This document shows, piece by piece, positions 27,341 through 38,272 of a stretch of 64,000 nucleotides of DNA (the stretch's first letter is position 1; each line of letters begins with the position of its first letter). The stretch comes from Acidimicrobiaceae bacterium (GTDB taxonomy: Bacteria > Actinomycetota > Acidimicrobiia > Acidimicrobiales > RAAP-2): NCBI GenBank assembly GCA_003161575.1, contig PMOE01000075.1, forward strand, positions 43,831 to 107,830, written 5' to 3'. A program made the translations under genes and the position numbers. Below the pieces are notes generated by a model. That model did not search any database. It saw only the letters and a program-made list of their open reading frames with translations, and was not told the origin of the DNA.

Positions 27341-28245
27341 GGGTTCTTTTGAGCGGTTCGCACGGGCTGATCGGGCGCGCCTTGGCCGACAGCCTGACCG
27401 CCGATGGTTGGGGTGTGGTCGCGCTGGTCCGGCCGGGCGCCGGCTCCTTGGACTCGGTCGCCTGGGATCCCGCGGTCGACACAATCGACCACCACGGACT
27501 CGAGGGCCATGGCCCCTACGACGCGGTCGTACACCTCGCCGGGGCCGGGATCGGCGACCGACGCTGGAATGCCGACCGGCGCCGTGAGATCCGGCGGAGC
27601 CGAGTCGCGGGCACGCGCCTGTTGGCTGGCGCCGTGGCCCTGCTCGATCCGACGCCCTCCGTCTTCGTCAGCGCCTCGGCCATTGGCTACTACGGGGACC
27701 GGGGCGAAGAAGAGCTGACCGAGGAGAGCGGAGCTGGCACCGGATTTCTCGCAGAGGTCTGCCAGGCGTGGGAGAACGCCACCCGCTTCGCCCAAGGCGC
27801 CGGGATCCGGGTGGTCATTGTGCGCACGGGCATCGTGCTCAGCCCGACGGGAGGCGCGTTGGCCAGGCAATTGCCGCTGTTCCGGCTTGGAGTGGGAGCG
27901 CGGCTCGGCCGCGGGAGCCAATGGGTGAGCTGGATCACGCTGGTCGACGAGGTGGCCGCGATCCGCCGGGCCATCGATGACGACACGCTGCATGGACCCC
28001 TCAACGCCACTGCGCCGGGCACGGTGACGAATCGGAAATTCACGAGTGCACTGGGGGCGGCTCTCAGGCGGCCGGCATTCCTTACGGTACCAACGATCGC
28101 CCTCAACGTGGCCCTCGGCTCAGAAATGGCGCGCGAACTCCTCCTCAGCAGCCAACGGGTGCGCCCAGCGGCCCTGGAGGCATCGGGCCATCGCTTCGCC
28201 TACCCCGAGATCGACGGCGCGCTGGCGTTCCTCGTCGGGTCATGA
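27337..28245 (+). CDS. TIGR01777-family NAD-binding epimerase-like protein
   Basis: A 302-residue extended-SDR relative of the YfcH/SulA type. The Rossmann start is MRVLLSGSHGLIGRALADSL; AVVHLAGAGIGDRRW and SVFVSASAIGYYGDRGEEEL contain the conserved Ser and Tyr region. The C-terminal DUF1731-like part is LRRPAFLTVPTIALNVALG. Family members are full-length oxidoreductase-like proteins of unclear substrate, some linked to division or DNA-damage phenotypes. Here it is coupled to a hydrolase, and the length is standard. Confidence 0.88.
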   Translation: MRVLLSGSHGLIGRALADSLTADGWGVVALVRPGAGSLDSVAWDPAVDTIDHHGLEGHGPYDAVVHLAGAGIGDRRWNADRRREIRRSRVAGTRLLAGAVALLDPTPSVFVSASAIGYYGDRGEEELTEESGAGTGFLAEVCQAWENATRFAQGAGIRVVIVRTGIVLSPTGGALARQLPLFRLGVGARLGRGSQWVSWITLVDEVAAIRRAIDDDTLHGPLNATAPGTVTNRKFTSALGAALRRPAFLTVPTIALNVALGSEMARELLLSSQRVRPAALEASGHRFAYPEIDGALAFLVGS

Positions 28246-28303
28246 GGCGGGTGCCACCAACTGCGGCGCCACCCCTCGACGTCCAACCGCCCGAGGAGGC
28301 AAT

Positions 28304-29251
28304 TCAGCCGTTCGGCAGCTGCCCCATGACCTCGGGTGAGATGTGATCGGCCAGTCGCTTCGAGCGCGACCGCAGCGAGAGCAGCTCGTGGTCCTCCCCG
28401 TCTTCACCCTTGACCCCGCTCACCATGGGCGACTGACACAGCGTCACCGCTCCGGAGAAGAGGACGAGCAGTGAGATCGCCTCGAGGGGGCCCCACGCCC
28501 CTCCTGTCCGCAGGTTGTCGCCGAAGAGACCGATCCCGATGAGGATGCTGGCCAACGGGTCGATCAAGACCAAGGTGGACTGAGATGCCGCGATGGGACC
28601 GGCATGATAGGCGTTTTGCGTTAAAAACACCGCGAGCAGCCCGGTGACCGCGAGTCCGTAGGTCTGCCAGTGCCCGAACATCGACACCCAGTCCTTCGAG
28701 ATGTAGTCGGTGACCACTTTGGTCAACGCAGCGGTGAAGGCAAAGCTCACGGCGGCGGCCGAACCGAACATGGCCGCTCGCCACCAACGCGGGCCGCGCA
28801 GGGCCAAAACGACCGCGAGAACCACCACGCCGGCACAGGGCAGTCCAACTTCCAACCAGCTGATCGTGGACGGCGTCTGGCCACCCCCGGACGGGGAGGC
28901 AAAGACGAGGAAGCCAGCCAGACCCCCGGCTGCAGCCAGCGCGCCGGACCACTCCCTCCAGCCCACATGGAATCGAAACCAGACGCCGAGGATCAGCACC
29001 AAAAAGAGTAACTCGGTCGTGAGAATCGGTTGGACTTCACTGAGCCGTCCGAGATGGAGGGCTACCGCTTGCATCAGGAAGGAAGCGATCATCAACGCGA
29101 AACCCAGCAACCACACCCCTCGCTTCAGGGCGTGGGCCATCAGGCTCAGCCGGAGGGTGTCCGACGACGGAGCGTCCTCGACCCCCATTCGTTGCAACAC
29201 ACTCGTGAGCGCATTGGCCAGGGCGGCAGCCACGGCGAGGATGTAGACCAT
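28304..29251 (-). CDS. DMT-superfamily (EamA-like) transporter
   Basis: A 315-residue membrane protein with about ten hydrophobic segments, starting MVYILAVAAALANALTSVLQ. The two-repeat DMT pattern is visible: one EamA half to ~residue 125 and the other from ~150 to 275. The ~40-residue C-terminus is charged and cytosolic (SLRSRSKRLADHISPEV). Such proteins export or import small metabolites; the substrate is unknown. TAGAAT lies 11 bases upstream of the ATG. It is convergent with the TIGR01777 gene and divergent from the acyl-CoA dehydrogenase. Confidence 0.85.
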   Translation of the reverse strand: MVYILAVAAALANALTSVLQRMGVEDAPSSDTLRLSLMAHALKRGVWLLGFALMIASFLMQAVALHLGRLSEVQPILTTELLFLVLILGVWFRFHVGWREWSGALAAAGGLAGFLVFASPSGGGQTPSTISWLEVGLPCAGVVVLAVVLALRGPRWWRAAMFGSAAAVSFAFTAALTKVVTDYISKDWVSMFGHWQTYGLAVTGLLAVFLTQNAYHAGPIAASQSTLVLIDPLASILIGIGLFGDNLRTGGAWGPLEAISLLVLFSGAVTLCQSPMVSGVKGEDGEDHELLSLRSRSKRLADHISPEVMGQLPNG

Positions 29252-29343
29252 GGGACGGCCCTATTCTACGTCCCGGCCGTCGGCACGATGCGAGAGCTCC
29301 GGCCATGCAAAGGACAGGTGACCCGGACGACAGGGGGCAACTG

Positions 29344-30552
29344 GTGCCAGACCACATCACGCTTGAGGAGTTCGACGCCGAGGGTCAGGCCTTCCTCGAG
29401 GCGAACGCCGAGCCGCGACAGGACTCGGGCTTTCGCTGGGGCCAGGGGTCGGATCAAGTGGCCCTCATTCCCGAGAGCACGCCCGAGGAGGACCGGCGCC
29501 AACTTGCCGCTGCCCAAGGGTGGTCCAAAAAGGTCTTCGACGCCGGCCTCGGCTGGATCACTGGGCCGCCGCAGTATGGGGGCCGGGGGCTGACCCGGGA
29601 CTACGAACGGCGGTGGCGGACTGCAGAAGCACGTTATGACACGCCGTCGACCACCATGTTCGGCATCGGCCTCGGAATGGTCGCCCCGACGATCCTGGCC
29701 CACGGCACCGACGAGGTGAAGGAGCGCTACCTCGGTGCCCTGCACCGTGGAGAGGTGCTGGCCTGCCAACTCTTCAGCGAACCTGGGGCGGGCAGCGACC
29801 TGGCCGGCCTCCAGACCCGGGCCGAGCGCGACGGCGACGAGTGGGTGGTCAACGGGCAGAAGGTGTGGACGTCGTTCGCTCACCTGGCCGACATCGGTGA
29901 GGTCATCTGCCGGACCGACCCTGACCTCCCCAAACACAAAGGCCTGACCGGATTCATCGTCGACATGCACGCACCGGGGATCGAAGTCCGACCCCTGCGT
30001 CAGATGACCGGCGGGGCCTCGTTCAACGAGGTGTTCTTCACCGATGTCCAGGTTCCCGACACCCACCGGTTGGGTGACGTCAACGGCGGCTGGGCGGTAG
30101 CGCTCACCACATTGATGAACGAGCGTGCCGCCATCGGGGGCGGGGGCGGGGTTCCGGGCGCAACCCGGCTCGTCGAGCTGGCCCGCCACCTGGGCAAAGC
30201 CCACGACCCGCTCGTCCGCCAGCAGCTGGCCCGGGTCATTGTCCAGGGCCGGGTGGCCAGCATGAACAACCTCCGGGCCATGGCCAAGGTCGCCGCCGGC
30301 CAGGCACCTGGTCCCGAACTCTCCATAGCCAAGATGTCGCTCACCCAAACGGTGACCCAGACTTGCGACCTGGTCTCGACCCTTCTCGGATCGGCGCTCG
30401 TCGCCAACACCGGTGAGTGGGGCACCTACGCCTGGTCTGAGCTGATCCTGGGATTGCCGGGACTGCGGCTGGCCGGCGGCACCGACGAGGTCCTGCGAAA
30501 CATCGTGGGGGAACGGGTCCTCGGCCTCCCAAAGGAGCCGATGGCCCGCTGA
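29344..30552 (+). CDS. Acyl-CoA dehydrogenase
   Basis: A 402-residue FAD-dependent dehydrogenase that introduces the first double bond in beta-oxidation or a related pathway. The motifs are CQLFSEPGAGSDLAGLQT and WVVNGQKVWTSFAHLADIG (FAD/substrate loop). FFTDVQVPDTHRLGDVNGGW is the beta-domain to helix-domain transition, and AGGTDEVLRNIVGERVLGLP the C-terminal FAD-binding end. The chain length preferred is not clear. GTG 29344 has GGGGG 8 bases upstream; an ATG at 29305 would add 13 residues without similarity and is the alternative. Confidence 0.92.
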   Translation: MPDHITLEEFDAEGQAFLEANAEPRQDSGFRWGQGSDQVALIPESTPEEDRRQLAAAQGWSKKVFDAGLGWITGPPQYGGRGLTRDYERRWRTAEARYDTPSTTMFGIGLGMVAPTILAHGTDEVKERYLGALHRGEVLACQLFSEPGAGSDLAGLQTRAERDGDEWVVNGQKVWTSFAHLADIGEVICRTDPDLPKHKGLTGFIVDMHAPGIEVRPLRQMTGGASFNEVFFTDVQVPDTHRLGDVNGGWAVALTTLMNERAAIGGGGGVPGATRLVELARHLGKAHDPLVRQQLARVIVQGRVASMNNLRAMAKVAAGQAPGPELSIAKMSLTQTVTQTCDLVSTLLGSALVANTGEWGTYAWSELILGLPGLRLAGGTDEVLRNIVGERVLGLPKEPMAR

Positions 30553-30617
30553 TCCAGCCTCCCCCGTTGCCGTTCGACGACCAAAAATTGCCCCCAGGCT
30601 GGGAGTGGGCTGGGGAG

Positions 30618-30635
30618 GCCCGCGCCGAAGCGGGC
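30618..30635 (+). terminator. Possible hairpin terminator after acyl-CoA dehydrogenase
   Basis: GCCCGC and GCGGGC flank a 6-base loop, a perfect 6-bp stem 65 bases past the stop codon. No U-tract follows, so termination is only possible. The rest of the 234-base gap before the next gene shows no gene. Confidence 0.3.
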
Positions 30636-30786
30636 TGACCAGCCCAGATTCGGCGCGGATCCCCGCGACGCCGCAGTATTCAGTTTGGGTCTGCATGCAA
30701 TGTGGCGATTGCGTTACGGTAGCGACCAGCCGGTGTCGTGGGTGACGACGGCTGGGCAGTCAAAACAATCCGGGAGGCAGAGCCGA

Positions 30787-32676
30787 ATGAGCACCGTTGG
30801 GTTGATCCGCAGGGCGATCACGATGTGCATCGCCACCAGTTCGCTGTTGTTGGGCCTTGTGGCCTTGTCACCGCCGAGCGGTGCGGCGTCATCGTCCAGT
30901 ACCACGGCAACCTGGGCCGAATTGGCACAGACGCCTCCCAATTACATCTTCCCGTTCATGAGCTTGGCCTTCTTCAGCGTCAGCAACATCAACCAGTTCC
31001 AGTACCTCATGTTCCGGCCGCTCTACTGGTTCGGTCAGGGGACGACCCCCAACCTGAACCCGTCGCTCTCGCTTGCCGATGAGCCCCAGTACTCCAACAA
31101 CGACACGACGGTGACGGTCAATCTCAAGAACTACAAGTGGTCGAACGGCGAGGCGGTCACCGCCACCGATGTCATGTTCTGGATGAACATGCTGCACGCC
31201 GAGAAGGCCAATTGGGCCGCCTACGCGCCGGGTGGTTCCAACATCCCCGACAACGTGAAGAACATCACCATCGACAGCCCGACGCAGCTCACGTTCCAGC
31301 TCACCGGCTCGTTCAACACCTACTGGTACACCTACAACCAGTTGTCCCAGATCACCCCGCTGCCGCTCGCCTGGGACACGACGAGCGCTACCGGCGCGTC
31401 GGGTTCTGGCGGGTGTGCCGAGGGCGCCTACGGCACGGTCGACACCCAGTGCGCTGCCGTCTACACGTTCTTGTCCAACCAGGCCGGCTACAACCCCTCG
31501 AACCCCAAGGGCGCCAACAACTCGTTGTCGACTTACGCCACGAACCCGCTCTGGCAGGTGGTGGACGGACCGTGGCGGCTTACCCACTTCGACGCCACCG
31601 GTAACGTGACCATGGTCCCCAACCCGTCGTACTCGGGCCCGACCAAGCCGACCCTCAAGTCGTTCCAGGAACTTCCCTACACCTCGGACACCTCGGAGTA
31701 CAACGCAATCGTCGGCGGCAAGGTCAATGTGGGCTACCTTCCGACTCAGGACGTCACGGGCAGCACGTCAAACCCATTGAAGGCCGGCCCCAACAATCCG
31801 CGCCTGACCAACTTTGCCCTGACCCCGTTGTACAGCTGGTCGATCAACTACTTCCCGTACAACTTCAACTCCACCGGCGACGGTGGGAACGCCGGCAAGA
31901 TCTTCAACCAGCTCTACTTCCGACAGGCTTTCCAGTATCTGGTGGACCAGCCGCTGTATATCGAGAAGCTGAACCACGGCTACGGCGTGGGCACGTACGG
32001 ACCGGTGCCGGTGGTCCCGCAGAACGCGTTCGCCTCGAGCTACGAGAAGGCGAACCCCTACCCGTACAATCCGGATCGGGCGAAATCCCTCCTCACGTCC
32101 CACGGCTGGAAGCTCGTCCCCAACGGCACCAGTACGTGTGAGAAACCAGGTTCGTCTACGACCGAGTGCGGGGCAGGGATCCCTTCGGGCGCCAAGCTGG
32201 CCTTCCAGCTCCAGTACGCCACCGGCACGACGGTCGTCACCAATACGATGAACGCCGAGAAGTCGAGCTGGGCCCAGGCCGGTATCAACGTCAGCCTCAG
32301 CTCGGCTTCGTTCAACACGGTGATCGGCAACGCCACACCGTGTCCGACCGGGTGCAGCTGGCAGCTCGAGAACTGGGGTGCGGGCTGGATCTTTGCCCCG
32401 GACTACTACCCGACCGGCGAGGAGATCTTCCAGACCGGCGCCGGGTCGAACTCGGGGAACTACTCGAACACCACGAACGACGCCAACATCAAGGCGACGA
32501 ACGTGTCCGACCAGAGCCTGACCACCTACCAGAACTACCTGGCCCAGCAGCTCCCGGTTGTCTTCCAGCCCAACTACCCGTCCGCTTTGGTCGAGATCCA
32601 GCACGGGCTCGGCGGGGTCACCCCGTTGAACGTCTACTGGCAGCTCAACCCCGAGAACTGGCGCTGGTCGAACTAG
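30787..32676 (+). CDS. ABC transporter substrate-binding protein, peptide/nickel family 5
   Basis: A 629-residue secreted receptor of the SBP_bac_5 family, binding peptides or similar ligands for the downstream permeases. The signal peptide is about residues 1-33 (basic start, then SSLLLGLVALSPPSGAA) with a type I cleavage site and no lipobox Cys, unusual for a Gram-positive binding protein. The mature part has family stretches NYKWSNGEAVTATDVMFWMN, VDGPWRLTHFDATGNVTMVP and YFRQAFQYLVDQPLYIEKLN. It is rich in Asn, Ser, Thr and Tyr and has extra Cys pairs. GGGAGG lies about 10 bases before ATG 30787. Confidence 0.92.
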   Translation: MSTVGLIRRAITMCIATSSLLLGLVALSPPSGAASSSSTTATWAELAQTPPNYIFPFMSLAFFSVSNINQFQYLMFRPLYWFGQGTTPNLNPSLSLADEPQYSNNDTTVTVNLKNYKWSNGEAVTATDVMFWMNMLHAEKANWAAYAPGGSNIPDNVKNITIDSPTQLTFQLTGSFNTYWYTYNQLSQITPLPLAWDTTSATGASGSGGCAEGAYGTVDTQCAAVYTFLSNQAGYNPSNPKGANNSLSTYATNPLWQVVDGPWRLTHFDATGNVTMVPNPSYSGPTKPTLKSFQELPYTSDTSEYNAIVGGKVNVGYLPTQDVTGSTSNPLKAGPNNPRLTNFALTPLYSWSINYFPYNFNSTGDGGNAGKIFNQLYFRQAFQYLVDQPLYIEKLNHGYGVGTYGPVPVVPQNAFASSYEKANPYPYNPDRAKSLLTSHGWKLVPNGTSTCEKPGSSTTECGAGIPSGAKLAFQLQYATGTTVVTNTMNAEKSSWAQAGINVSLSSASFNTVIGNATPCPTGCSWQLENWGAGWIFAPDYYPTGEEIFQTGAGSNSGNYSNTTNDANIKATNVSDQSLTTYQNYLAQQLPVVFQPNYPSALVEIQHGLGGVTPLNVYWQLNPENWRWSN

Positions 32677-32743
32677 GGCATGTAGGAACGGGGTACCGAG
32701 GCACGGCCGAGTCTCGTCGTGCATCCTCACCTCTTGACGGCGC

Positions 32744-32786
32744 AGCACTCCCGTCCTCCGGCAGACATCCGGGGACCGGGAGTGCT
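32744..32786 (+). repeat. Long intercistronic hairpin between binding protein and permease genes
   Basis: AGCACTCCCG (32744-32753) pairs perfectly with CGGGAGTGCT (32777-32786). Inside them TCC and CCGG pair with CCGG and GGA, leaving single-base bulges and a 7-base loop. No U-tract follows and the permease ribosome site starts 7 bases later. This resembles intercistronic stems that protect the 5' gene's mRNA and reduce read-through, giving more binding protein than permease. Confidence 0.6.
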
Positions 32787-32809
32787 CCCGTCCTAGAGGA
32801 GAACGCGGG

Positions 32810-33769
32810 ATGTTGGGGTTCCTCTTCCGCCGGACCATTCAGGCGATCGTCGTCATCCTGGGCGTCGTGCTGATCGTCTTCGTGCTGAGCCAACTCATCC
32901 CCGGTGGCGAATGCAAGGCGGTGCTCGGGCCGAAAGCGACGATCGGCAACTGTGTTCATTTCAACAGGCTCAACGGCCTCAACCTGCCGGTCTGGGACCA
33001 GTTCTATCATTACGTCGTGGGATTGCTGCACGGTAACCTGGGCTACTCCTATAAGTTTAACCAGGGCGTCACCGCGGTGATCAAAGAGCGCCTGCCCAAG
33101 ACCCTGGTGCTGGTCGGCACCGCGACCGTGGTGGCCCTGATCATCTCCATCCCGCTCGGTATCTTCCAGGTCGTCCGGCGTAATCGGCCGAGCGACTACG
33201 TCGCCACCGGGTTCTCGTTCATGTTCTATGCCATGCCCTCCTTTCTGCTCGGCACCCTGCTGATAATCTGGTTCGCCTTCGACCTCAAGTGGTTTCCCGT
33301 CTCGCCTCCCTCCACCGGTTCGGCCTGGGAGATCTTCAGCAACCCCCGCGCTTTCTTCCTTCCGGTGATCACGTTGGCCGCTGTGACAATCGCTGCCTTC
33401 AGCAGGTACATGCGGTCCTCGATGATGGACGCCCTGACCGAGGACTACGTGCGTACGGCCCGGGCCAAGGGCGCGTCGAATCGTCGGGTGATCTACGGCC
33501 ACGCATTGCGCAACGCCCTCATCCCGATCCTGACCTTGCTCGGCCTCTCTCTGCCGGCCATCGTGAGCGGGGCCGTCATCACCGAAGACGTCTTCAACTA
33601 TCCGGGTATGGGCCAATTGACGGTCTATGCAGCCTCCAACAGTGACATCCCCCTAGTGCTGGGTACCACCTTGGTGGTCACGGTGGCGACGGTCATCGGT
33701 TCCTTGCTGGCTGATCTGCTCTACGCAATTGCCGACCCACGGATCCGATTCGGGAGCACCGGCTCATGA
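32810..33769 (+). CDS. ABC transporter permease, OppB/DppB type
   Basis: A 319-residue inner-membrane permease with about six membrane segments. The N-terminus LFRRTIQAIVVILGVVLIVF is typical of OppB/DppB, and the EAA loop contacting the ATPase is EDYVRTARAKGASNRRVI. A loop of about 70 residues after the first segment faces outside. AGAGGAG lies 8-9 bases upstream of ATG 32810. Its stop overlaps the next permease start by 4 bases. It forms a heterodimer with the product of 33766-34758. Confidence 0.94.
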   Translation: MLGFLFRRTIQAIVVILGVVLIVFVLSQLIPGGECKAVLGPKATIGNCVHFNRLNGLNLPVWDQFYHYVVGLLHGNLGYSYKFNQGVTAVIKERLPKTLVLVGTATVVALIISIPLGIFQVVRRNRPSDYVATGFSFMFYAMPSFLLGTLLIIWFAFDLKWFPVSPPSTGSAWEIFSNPRAFFLPVITLAAVTIAAFSRYMRSSMMDALTEDYVRTARAKGASNRRVIYGHALRNALIPILTLLGLSLPAIVSGAVITEDVFNYPGMGQLTVYAASNSDIPLVLGTTLVVTVATVIGSLLADLLYAIADPRIRFGSTGS

Positions 33770-34758
33770 CCGACCCAGAGGGTGTCCACGAGGACCCCGT
33801 TTTCGGCTTCGACACCACCAAGACTCCGGTACCGATCGGTTTTGAGGCCATCTCCCCCGACGAGATGGTCCCCGCGGGCGGGGAGTCGACCAGCACGGGC
33901 GGCCTCGGGTTGCAGATCGCCCGGGTGTTCGTCCAGAACAAGCTGGCGGTGGCCGGCTTGATCGTCATCGTGGGCATGGTCCTCTTCTGTTTCGTCGGAC
34001 CGTTCCTCTACCACACCAACCAGACAGACCAACAGGCCGTCCTCAACAGCAGTGTGGTGGCCAACACGGGTCCGGCGAAGGGTCAACCGCTCGGCACCGA
34101 CGGGACGGGGTTCGATATCCTCGGCCGGCTCATGTACGGCGGTCAGACATCGCTCATCGTCGGCTTCGCGTCGGCGGCCGTGGCCACCATCGTCGGTGTG
34201 ATCTACGGCGCCTTGTCCGGGTTCTTCGGTAGCTGGCCGGACGCCGCGTTGATGCGCTTCGTGGACATCCTCTTGTCGATCCCGGTTCTCTTCCTCCTGA
34301 TCGCGCTGGTCACGATTTTCCACGCTTCGGAGTTGCTCCTCATCATTGTCATCGCATTCGTCAGTTGGCTCGTCCCCGCACGACTCATACGCGGAGAAAC
34401 GCTGTCTTTGCGCGTCCGCGAATACGTCCAGGCGGTCCAGGTGATGGGGGGCAGCCGAAGACGCATCATCGGTCGGCACATCATTCCCAACGCGGTTGGG
34501 ACGATCGTCGTCTTCGCCACTTTCCAAGTCGCCGACTCCATCCTCCTGCTCGCCGCCCTCGGTTTCTTGGGCTTCGGGGTACCCGCCCCTGGGACGGACT
34601 GGGGCACCATGCTCTCCAACGGCGCGGACGCGGCAGGCAACGGCTGGTGGTGGCAGATCTACCCGGCGGGTATCGCCATTGTCCTCGTGGTGGTGGCGTT
34701 CAACTTCGTGGGTGACGCTCTGCGCGATGCCCTTGAAGTCCGGCTCCAGCGTCGCTAA
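33766..34758 (+). CDS. ABC transporter permease, OppC/DppC type
   Basis: A 330-residue second permease subunit. The N-terminal ~50 residues are cytosolic, followed by the first membrane segment (LAVAGLIVIVGMVLFCFVG). The outside loop has GTDGTGFDILGRLMYGGQTS, a DppC/OppC hallmark, and the EAA loop is REYVQAVQVMGGSRRRII. The gene ends 13 bases before the convergent end of the ATPase gene. Confidence 0.94.
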   Translation: MTDPEGVHEDPVFGFDTTKTPVPIGFEAISPDEMVPAGGESTSTGGLGLQIARVFVQNKLAVAGLIVIVGMVLFCFVGPFLYHTNQTDQQAVLNSSVVANTGPAKGQPLGTDGTGFDILGRLMYGGQTSLIVGFASAAVATIVGVIYGALSGFFGSWPDAALMRFVDILLSIPVLFLLIALVTIFHASELLLIIVIAFVSWLVPARLIRGETLSLRVREYVQAVQVMGGSRRRIIGRHIIPNAVGTIVVFATFQVADSILLLAALGFLGFGVPAPGTDWGTMLSNGADAAGNGWWWQIYPAGIAIVLVVVAFNFVGDALRDALEVRLQRR

Positions 34759-34771
34759 CCCCAGGGGGGGG

Positions 34772-36850
<2,079 letters not shown>

Positions 36851-36857
36851 CTCGGCC

Positions 36858-36863
36858 ACCCTA
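36858..36863 (-). promoter_or_regulatory. -10 box, leaderless start of double ATPase
   Basis: TAGGGT ends 7 bases before ATG 36850 and covers part of the alternative GTG, which decides the start. Confidence 0.45.
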
Positions 36864-36935
36864 TCGCTGAATGTGGATAATTCCCTTGGCGCTCGGTATC
36901 TCGCCGCGCCGGGTTACGCCAGCGCGACCCGACCC

Positions 36936-37658
36936 TCACCGCCACGGGAGGTCGCCCACGAAGGACCAGCTTCGGCGGTGAATGGCCGAGAGCCCGTAGC
37001 CGCGCAGGGCGATCTTGTGCAGCGGCGAGGGGTAGCCCTTGTTCCGCTCGAAGTGGTACGCGGGGTAGTGGATCGACTCCTCGCGCATCAGGCGGTCCCG
37101 CACCACCTTGGCCAGGACCGACGCCGCGGACACCGCCGCGCAACGGGCGTCACCGTCGACAATGGGGATGATCGTGCCGGGCAGCGGCACCTCGGGGAGG
37201 GGGAGCGGCCCGCCATCCGAGCGCCGCTCGAAGCCGTCGTCGAGGGCCAGCGCTCCTTGGACGGCTACCGGCGGGGCGCCCAAGAGGTTGTACGGCCCGT
37301 CGATGATCAGGGCCTGCGGCCGGAGCTCAAGCCCGGCCAGTGCCCGGAAGGCGGCCAGCCGGAGGGCGGCAGTCATGCCCCAGCGATCACACTCTGCCGC
37401 GGTGGCGTGTCCGACCGCACCGTCTGCACACCAGTCGGCCACCTCGGCAAAGACGCGTTCGCGCCGCTCCTCGGCCAGGAGTTTGGAGTCTCGCAGCCAC
37501 AGCGGCAGGGACCGGGTGCGAATGTTGGGACGGAGCACGGCAACGCCAACACTGACTGGCCCGGCCCAGGCCCCCCGACCCACCTCGTCGAGACCGGCCA
37601 CCCAGCGGTAGCCTTCCTTCCAGAGCCGCCGCTCCTCACGGAGCGTCGGGGTCAACAC
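36936..37658 (-). CDS. rnhB: Ribonuclease HII
   Basis: A 240-residue RNase HII that removes RNA, including single ribonucleotides, from RNA-DNA duplexes. The metal site is GLDEVGRGAWAGPVSVGVAV (Asp-Glu-Gly), LIIDGPYNLLG supplies the next Asp, and CAAVSAASVLAKVVRDRLM the Ser/Ala-Lys segment. Relative to standard enzymes there is an insertion of about 25-30 residues (QGALALDDGFERRSDGG region) before the last motif. A C-terminal GYPSPLHKIALRGYGLSAIH is conserved. The start is GTG at 37658; a TTG directly follows. Confidence 0.9.
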   Translation of the reverse strand: MLTPTLREERRLWKEGYRWVAGLDEVGRGAWAGPVSVGVAVLRPNIRTRSLPLWLRDSKLLAEERRERVFAEVADWCADGAVGHATAAECDRWGMTAALRLAAFRALAGLELRPQALIIDGPYNLLGAPPVAVQGALALDDGFERRSDGGPLPLPEVPLPGTIIPIVDGDARCAAVSAASVLAKVVRDRLMREESIHYPAYHFERNKGYPSPLHKIALRGYGLSAIHRRSWSFVGDLPWR

Positions 37659-37921
37659 CGTAGGTGCGGTGACGCAAGGAAGTGCCTCAAGGTCCGCATG
37701 GCAGGATCGAGGCGTGCCGGCACTGATCGCGCCCCGGTGTCGGTCAGGTGTCCGCGCCGCTCAGTGATCCTTCGCCGACGTCCATCGAGTCCGACGGGGC
37801 CCCAAATGAGGAACGTCGCCACGGCCTTACGCTACCGCAGCGGCCGCAATGGCCATGGGGACAAGACCCGACCATTGAGTCGGCCCTGACCCCCGCTCAG
37901 TATCGGCCGGCAGCCAGGCGT

Positions 37922-37927
37922 TACCCT
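37922..37927 (+). promoter_or_regulatory. -10 box, leaderless start at 37934
   Basis: TACCCT ends 6 bases before GTG 37934 and favours the short form of this gene. Confidence 0.4.
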
Positions 37928-37933
37928 CGACTC

Positions 37934-38230
37934 GTGAGCGCTGAACTGCAGTTGTGGTTGGCTACCACCCCTCGGTCATATTCAACCGGATCGCTTATCG
38001 GGTTGGCCTTCATCGTGGCCTTTGGCTACGCCATGATCGTCTGGCGGCGCAACCGCGAAAACGCCCGCAAGGCGCTGCGTGATGACCGGACCGAACGGCG
38101 ACCGAATTACCGCCATCCTGATTACGACGCCATGGAACTTCGACCGGAGCCCACCGCCGACCCCAAACCCGGACCACCGGTGCCCGATCCCCCCGATGCC
38201 GGCTCCCGCGCATCCCCGCCCGATTGCTGA
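37934..38230 (+). CDS. Small single-pass membrane protein
   Basis: A 98-residue protein with one membrane segment at about residues 19-37 (GSLIGLAFIVAFGYAMIVW). A strongly basic juxtamembrane stretch follows (RRNRENARKALRDDR), and then a Pro-rich C-terminal tail (PTADPKPGPPVPDPP) predicted to be cytosolic. No family is recognised. A longer in-frame form from 37748 would put 62 low-complexity residues in front; the promoter position argues against it. The 275 bases between rnhB and this start show no other gene. Confidence 0.55.
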   Translation: MSAELQLWLATTPRSYSTGSLIGLAFIVAFGYAMIVWRRNRENARKALRDDRTERRPNYRHPDYDAMELRPEPTADPKPGPPVPDPPDAGSRASPPDC

Positions 38231-38272
38231 CCACCGCGACGAAGCGATCCGGTTGTCCGAAGGATCGACCGA

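Noticed and set aside
29266..30696. 476-codon open frame on the minus strand
   Set aside because: Antisense to the acyl-CoA dehydrogenase; composition is typical of a shadow frame.
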